Below are positions 48,830-50,435 of a stretch of DNA of 50,435 nucleotides, piece by piece (within the stretch, counting starts at the first letter, position 1; every line of letters begins with the position of its first letter). The position numbers and the translations under genes were made by a program. The DNA is from an uncultured Oscillospiraceae bacterium. GTDB lineage: Bacteria; Bacillota; Clostridia; Oscillospirales; Oscillospiraceae. The stretch spans positions 1 to 50,435 of the forward strand of contig CANRHH010000018.1 in the NCBI GenBank assembly GCA_947630375.1, written 5' to 3'. The notes below the pieces were generated by a model. The model was not told the origin of the DNA, made no database searches, and was given only the letters and a program-made list of their open reading frames with translations.

Positions 48830-49684
48830 ATGAATATTTTATTTAATTCCGAGAAGCTCCTGCGGCTGATCACCAATCTGCAGACCTTTACCGGCATCAG
48901 TACCAGCGTCTACGACGCCAGCGGGAAAGGCGTCCAGCTGGGCGGGGAGCACTGCGCCTTCTGCCGCCTGATGAACGCCAGCGCCCAGGGCCACGCCCGC
49001 TGCGAGGCCAGCGACGCCCAGGCGGTGCGCCGCTGCGCGGCCATGCGCAGCGTCTACAGCTACCGCTGCCACGCGGGGGTCAACGAGGTGGTGCTGCCCA
49101 TCTATGACAGCGGCGTGCCCATCGCGTACCTGGCCTTCGGCCAGCTGCTGGACAGCGCCCCGGTGAAGCAGCAGTGGGAAGCCGCCCAGCGCAGCCTCGG
49201 CTGGTATGAGGGGGACATGGAGCAGCTGAAGGAGGCTTTCTTCCAGATGCGGCAGCTGTCCCGGCCGGAGATGAACGCCTATGGGGAGATCCTGGAGGCC
49301 CTGGCCCTGTATATCCGCCAGGAGGGCATGATCCGCTCCGCCGAGTATACGGACCTGCAAAAGTTGGAGCTGTACCTGGACGAGCACTATATGGAGCCGC
49401 TGTCCCTGGGCCGCATCTCCTCCGACCTGCATGTGGGCACCACCAAGCTCTGCGCCCTGGCCAAGAAGCTCTCCGGCGGCAGCACCCTCACCCGGATCAT
49501 CGCCGAGCGGCGGGTGGCCGCGGCCAAGGAGCTGCTCACCAAGACCGACGCGCCGGTGGCCGCCGTGGCCGAGAAGGTGGGCTTCAGCGACTATAACTAT
49601 TTCACCAAGATCTTCCGCTCCGTCACAGGCATGACGCCCAGCGCTTACAGGAAGGAAAACCGGGCCGCCAGCCTCTCTGCCTGA
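48830..49684 (+). CDS. PocR-domain AraC-family regulator
   Basis: The 284-residue protein has an N-terminal PocR sensory domain (about residues 10-155; cysteine-rich C-A-F-C-R-L-M, A-R-C-E-A-S-D, Y-R-C-H-A-G-V-N-E-V-V-L-P-I, Y-L-A-F-G-Q-L-L) and a C-terminal AraC DNA-binding domain (about 180-278; F-S-D-Y-N-Y-F-T-K-I-F-R-S-V-T-G-M-T-P). PocR domains are thought to sense small hydrocarbon derivatives, and the Cys set suggests a metal or redox element. It shares a transcript with the NahK-like kinase and precedes a sugar-type solute-binding protein, so it probably regulates uptake. Confidence 0.9.
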   Translation: MNILFNSEKLLRLITNLQTFTGISTSVYDASGKGVQLGGEHCAFCRLMNASAQGHARCEASDAQAVRRCAAMRSVYSYRCHAGVNEVVLPIYDSGVPIAYLAFGQLLDSAPVKQQWEAAQRSLGWYEGDMEQLKEAFFQMRQLSRPEMNAYGEILEALALYIRQEGMIRSAEYTDLQKLELYLDEHYMEPLSLGRISSDLHVGTTKLCALAKKLSGGSTLTRIIAERRVAAAKELLTKTDAPVAAVAEKVGFSDYNYFTKIFRSVTGMTPSAYRKENRAASLSA

Positions 49685-49947
49685 GCGATCCCGGTGAAGA
49701 TTTAAAGTTTAGGTATAATATTTTTTAAATGTGAAAGATTTTTCCTATTATTTATAAAACACAACAAGTATAATAAGTATTGGGAAAAAGGATTTTGTGA
49801 ATAATGCCGCAAGGCGCTGAAAAAGGGGTTCCCCTTTTTCATACATTCCTTCAGAATGTATGATGATCTTGCGGGCAACATTTTACATATCGTATTGTCG
49901 GCGCCCGAAGCGCCTGATAATAAACAAAAATTTACGGAGGAAACACA
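49685..49947 (+). promoter_or_regulatory. AT-rich leader and promoter region of the solute-binding protein gene
   Basis: It holds two TATAAT boxes (49714-49719 and 49769-49774), both without a clear -35 hexamer, then the structured element at 49805-49915. TACGGAGG is placed seven bases before ATG 49948. No gene is seen in it. Confidence 0.5.
49805..49915 (+). ncRNA. Structured 5' leader, three-way junction candidate
   Basis: An outer stem GCCGCAAG (49806-49813) / CTTGCGGGC (49868-49876) encloses two perfect hairpins, GAAAAAGGGG-TT-CCCCTTTTTC (49819-49840) and CATACATTC-CTTCA-GAATGTATG (49840-49862). AGGCGCT (49812-49818) can instead pair with AGCGCCT (49909-49915), which also forms a local hairpin with GGCGC. 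It is not a riboswitch class I recognise. Confidence 0.55.
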
Positions 49948-50435
49948 ATGAAAAAGTTCTTAGCAATGCTGCTGGCTCTGGCCATGGTGTTCGCTCTGGC
50001 CGCCTGCGGCGGGAACGCCGCCCCGGCCGCCACGCAGGCGCCCGCTGAGGCCCCTGCCGAAGCGCCCGCGGAAGAGCCCGCTGCGGACAAGGTGCCCCTG
50101 AACGTCATCATCTCCCAGTACGGCAACAACACCCAGGCCTGGTGGGACGGCGTGTTCGTGCCCGGCTTTGAGGCCGCCCATCCCGACATTGACCTGACGG
50201 TGGAGATCGTCTCCTGGAACGATCTGTACACCGTGGTGTCCAACCGCATCACCAACGAGAACGTGCCCGACATCCTGAACATCGACACCTTTGCCGACTA
50301 CGTGGCCGACGATCTGCTGATGCCCGCCGAGGAGTACACCTCTGCCGAGCTGAAGGCCAAGATCATCCCCAGCTTCTGGAACGCCAACGAGCTGGACGGC
50401 ACCGTCTGGGCCCTGCCCATCCTGGCCTCTGTCCG
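49948..50435 (+). CDS. ABC sugar transporter solute-binding lipoprotein (3' end beyond window)
   Basis: The first 162 residues are present and the reading frame is still open at the window edge. It begins with a lipoprotein signal MKKFLAMLLALAMVFALAAC (Cys at residue 20) and an Ala-Pro-Glu linker of PAEA repeats (about 25-47). The start of a family 1 solute-binding domain follows: L-N-V-I-I-S-Q-Y-G, F-E-A-A-H-P-D-I-D-L-T-V-E, and W-N-D-L-Y-T-V-V-S-N-R-I. It would capture a sugar outside the cell for ABC import. AGGAGG-like TACGGAGG precedes the ATG. It follows a PocR-AraC regulator. Confidence 0.9.
   Translation, partial: MKKFLAMLLALAMVFALAACGGNAAPAATQAPAEAPAEAPAEEPAADKVPLNVIISQYGNNTQAWWDGVFVPGFEAAHPDIDLTVEIVSWNDLYTVVSNRITNENVPDILNIDTFADYVADDLLMPAEEYTSAELKAKIIPSFWNANELDGTVWALPILASV

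Noticed and set aside
1-50435. tRNA, rRNA, tmRNA, SRP RNA or RNase P RNA
   Set aside because: No T-arm GGTTCGAATCC-type block with a matching acceptor stem and no conserved blocks of the other RNAs were found in either strand by eye.

Overview
The window looks like chromosomal DNA of a GC-rich, endospore-forming Firmicute of the Clostridia, most like a gut Oscillospiraceae/Ruminococcaceae-type organism. The reasons are a spoVT gene, the dgt-dnaG-rpoD cluster, the rpmH-rnpA-yidD-yidC-jag cluster, thiT behind a TPP riboswitch, QueH/QueT, EFR1-type ferredoxin and DegV proteins, Gram-positive ribosome binding sites, and AT-rich promoters embedded in GC-rich genes. Genus cannot be fixed from this sequence. 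I see no rRNA, tRNA, CRISPR array, prophage or complete insertion sequence. One small IS5-like MITE is present.

Layout. 1-5035: a minus-strand operon (FAH-family hydrolase, thioesterase, DUF2461, glycosyltransferase), a DegV protein and a membrane-anchored XRE regulator. 5048-8300: araB-like kinase and araA (L-arabinose entry), with a 161-bp palindromic MITE just upstream. 8410-11964: a polytopic alpha/beta hydrolase followed by a 42-residue lipoprotein, divergent from an AraC regulator. 12093-15663: TVP38 membrane protein, DUF5655 protein, GT-C-like membrane protein and flavodoxin. 15806-16089: a chain of consecutive hairpins bracketed by two copies of one terminator. 16102-18618: spoVT, proC and a LysR regulator.

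18735-24056: a catabolic-looking locus facing LysR: UxaA-type dehydratase small and large subunits, an SLC13-type permease, a PHB-depolymerase-like esterase and DUF3237. The dehydratase and permease promoters are near copies of each other with matching LysR-type boxes. 24133-25239: rpsR-ssb-rpsF. 25419-26114: a small protein and an XRE repressor divergent from a shared, operator-bearing promoter region. 26217-29650: an envelope operon (membrane protein, NAGPA-type glycosidase, Lgt-like protein).

29708-34099: EFR1 ferredoxin, dCMP deaminase, queH-queT-galU, TPP riboswitch and thiT. 34264-37592: rpmH, rnpA, yidD, yidC, jag, acpP. 37764-41914: MntR-like regulator with 3-methyladenine glycosylase, DegV with an amidohydrolase, and an inositol monophosphatase. 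41980-46038: rpoD, dnaG, dgt. 46096-50435: a sugar-handling region with a ROK-like protein, a NahK-like kinase, a PocR-AraC regulator and a solute-binding lipoprotein cut by the window edge. That last gene is preceded by a leader that can fold into a three-way junction or a competing long-range pairing.

Functions come from reading motifs and family resemblance. No database search was run.
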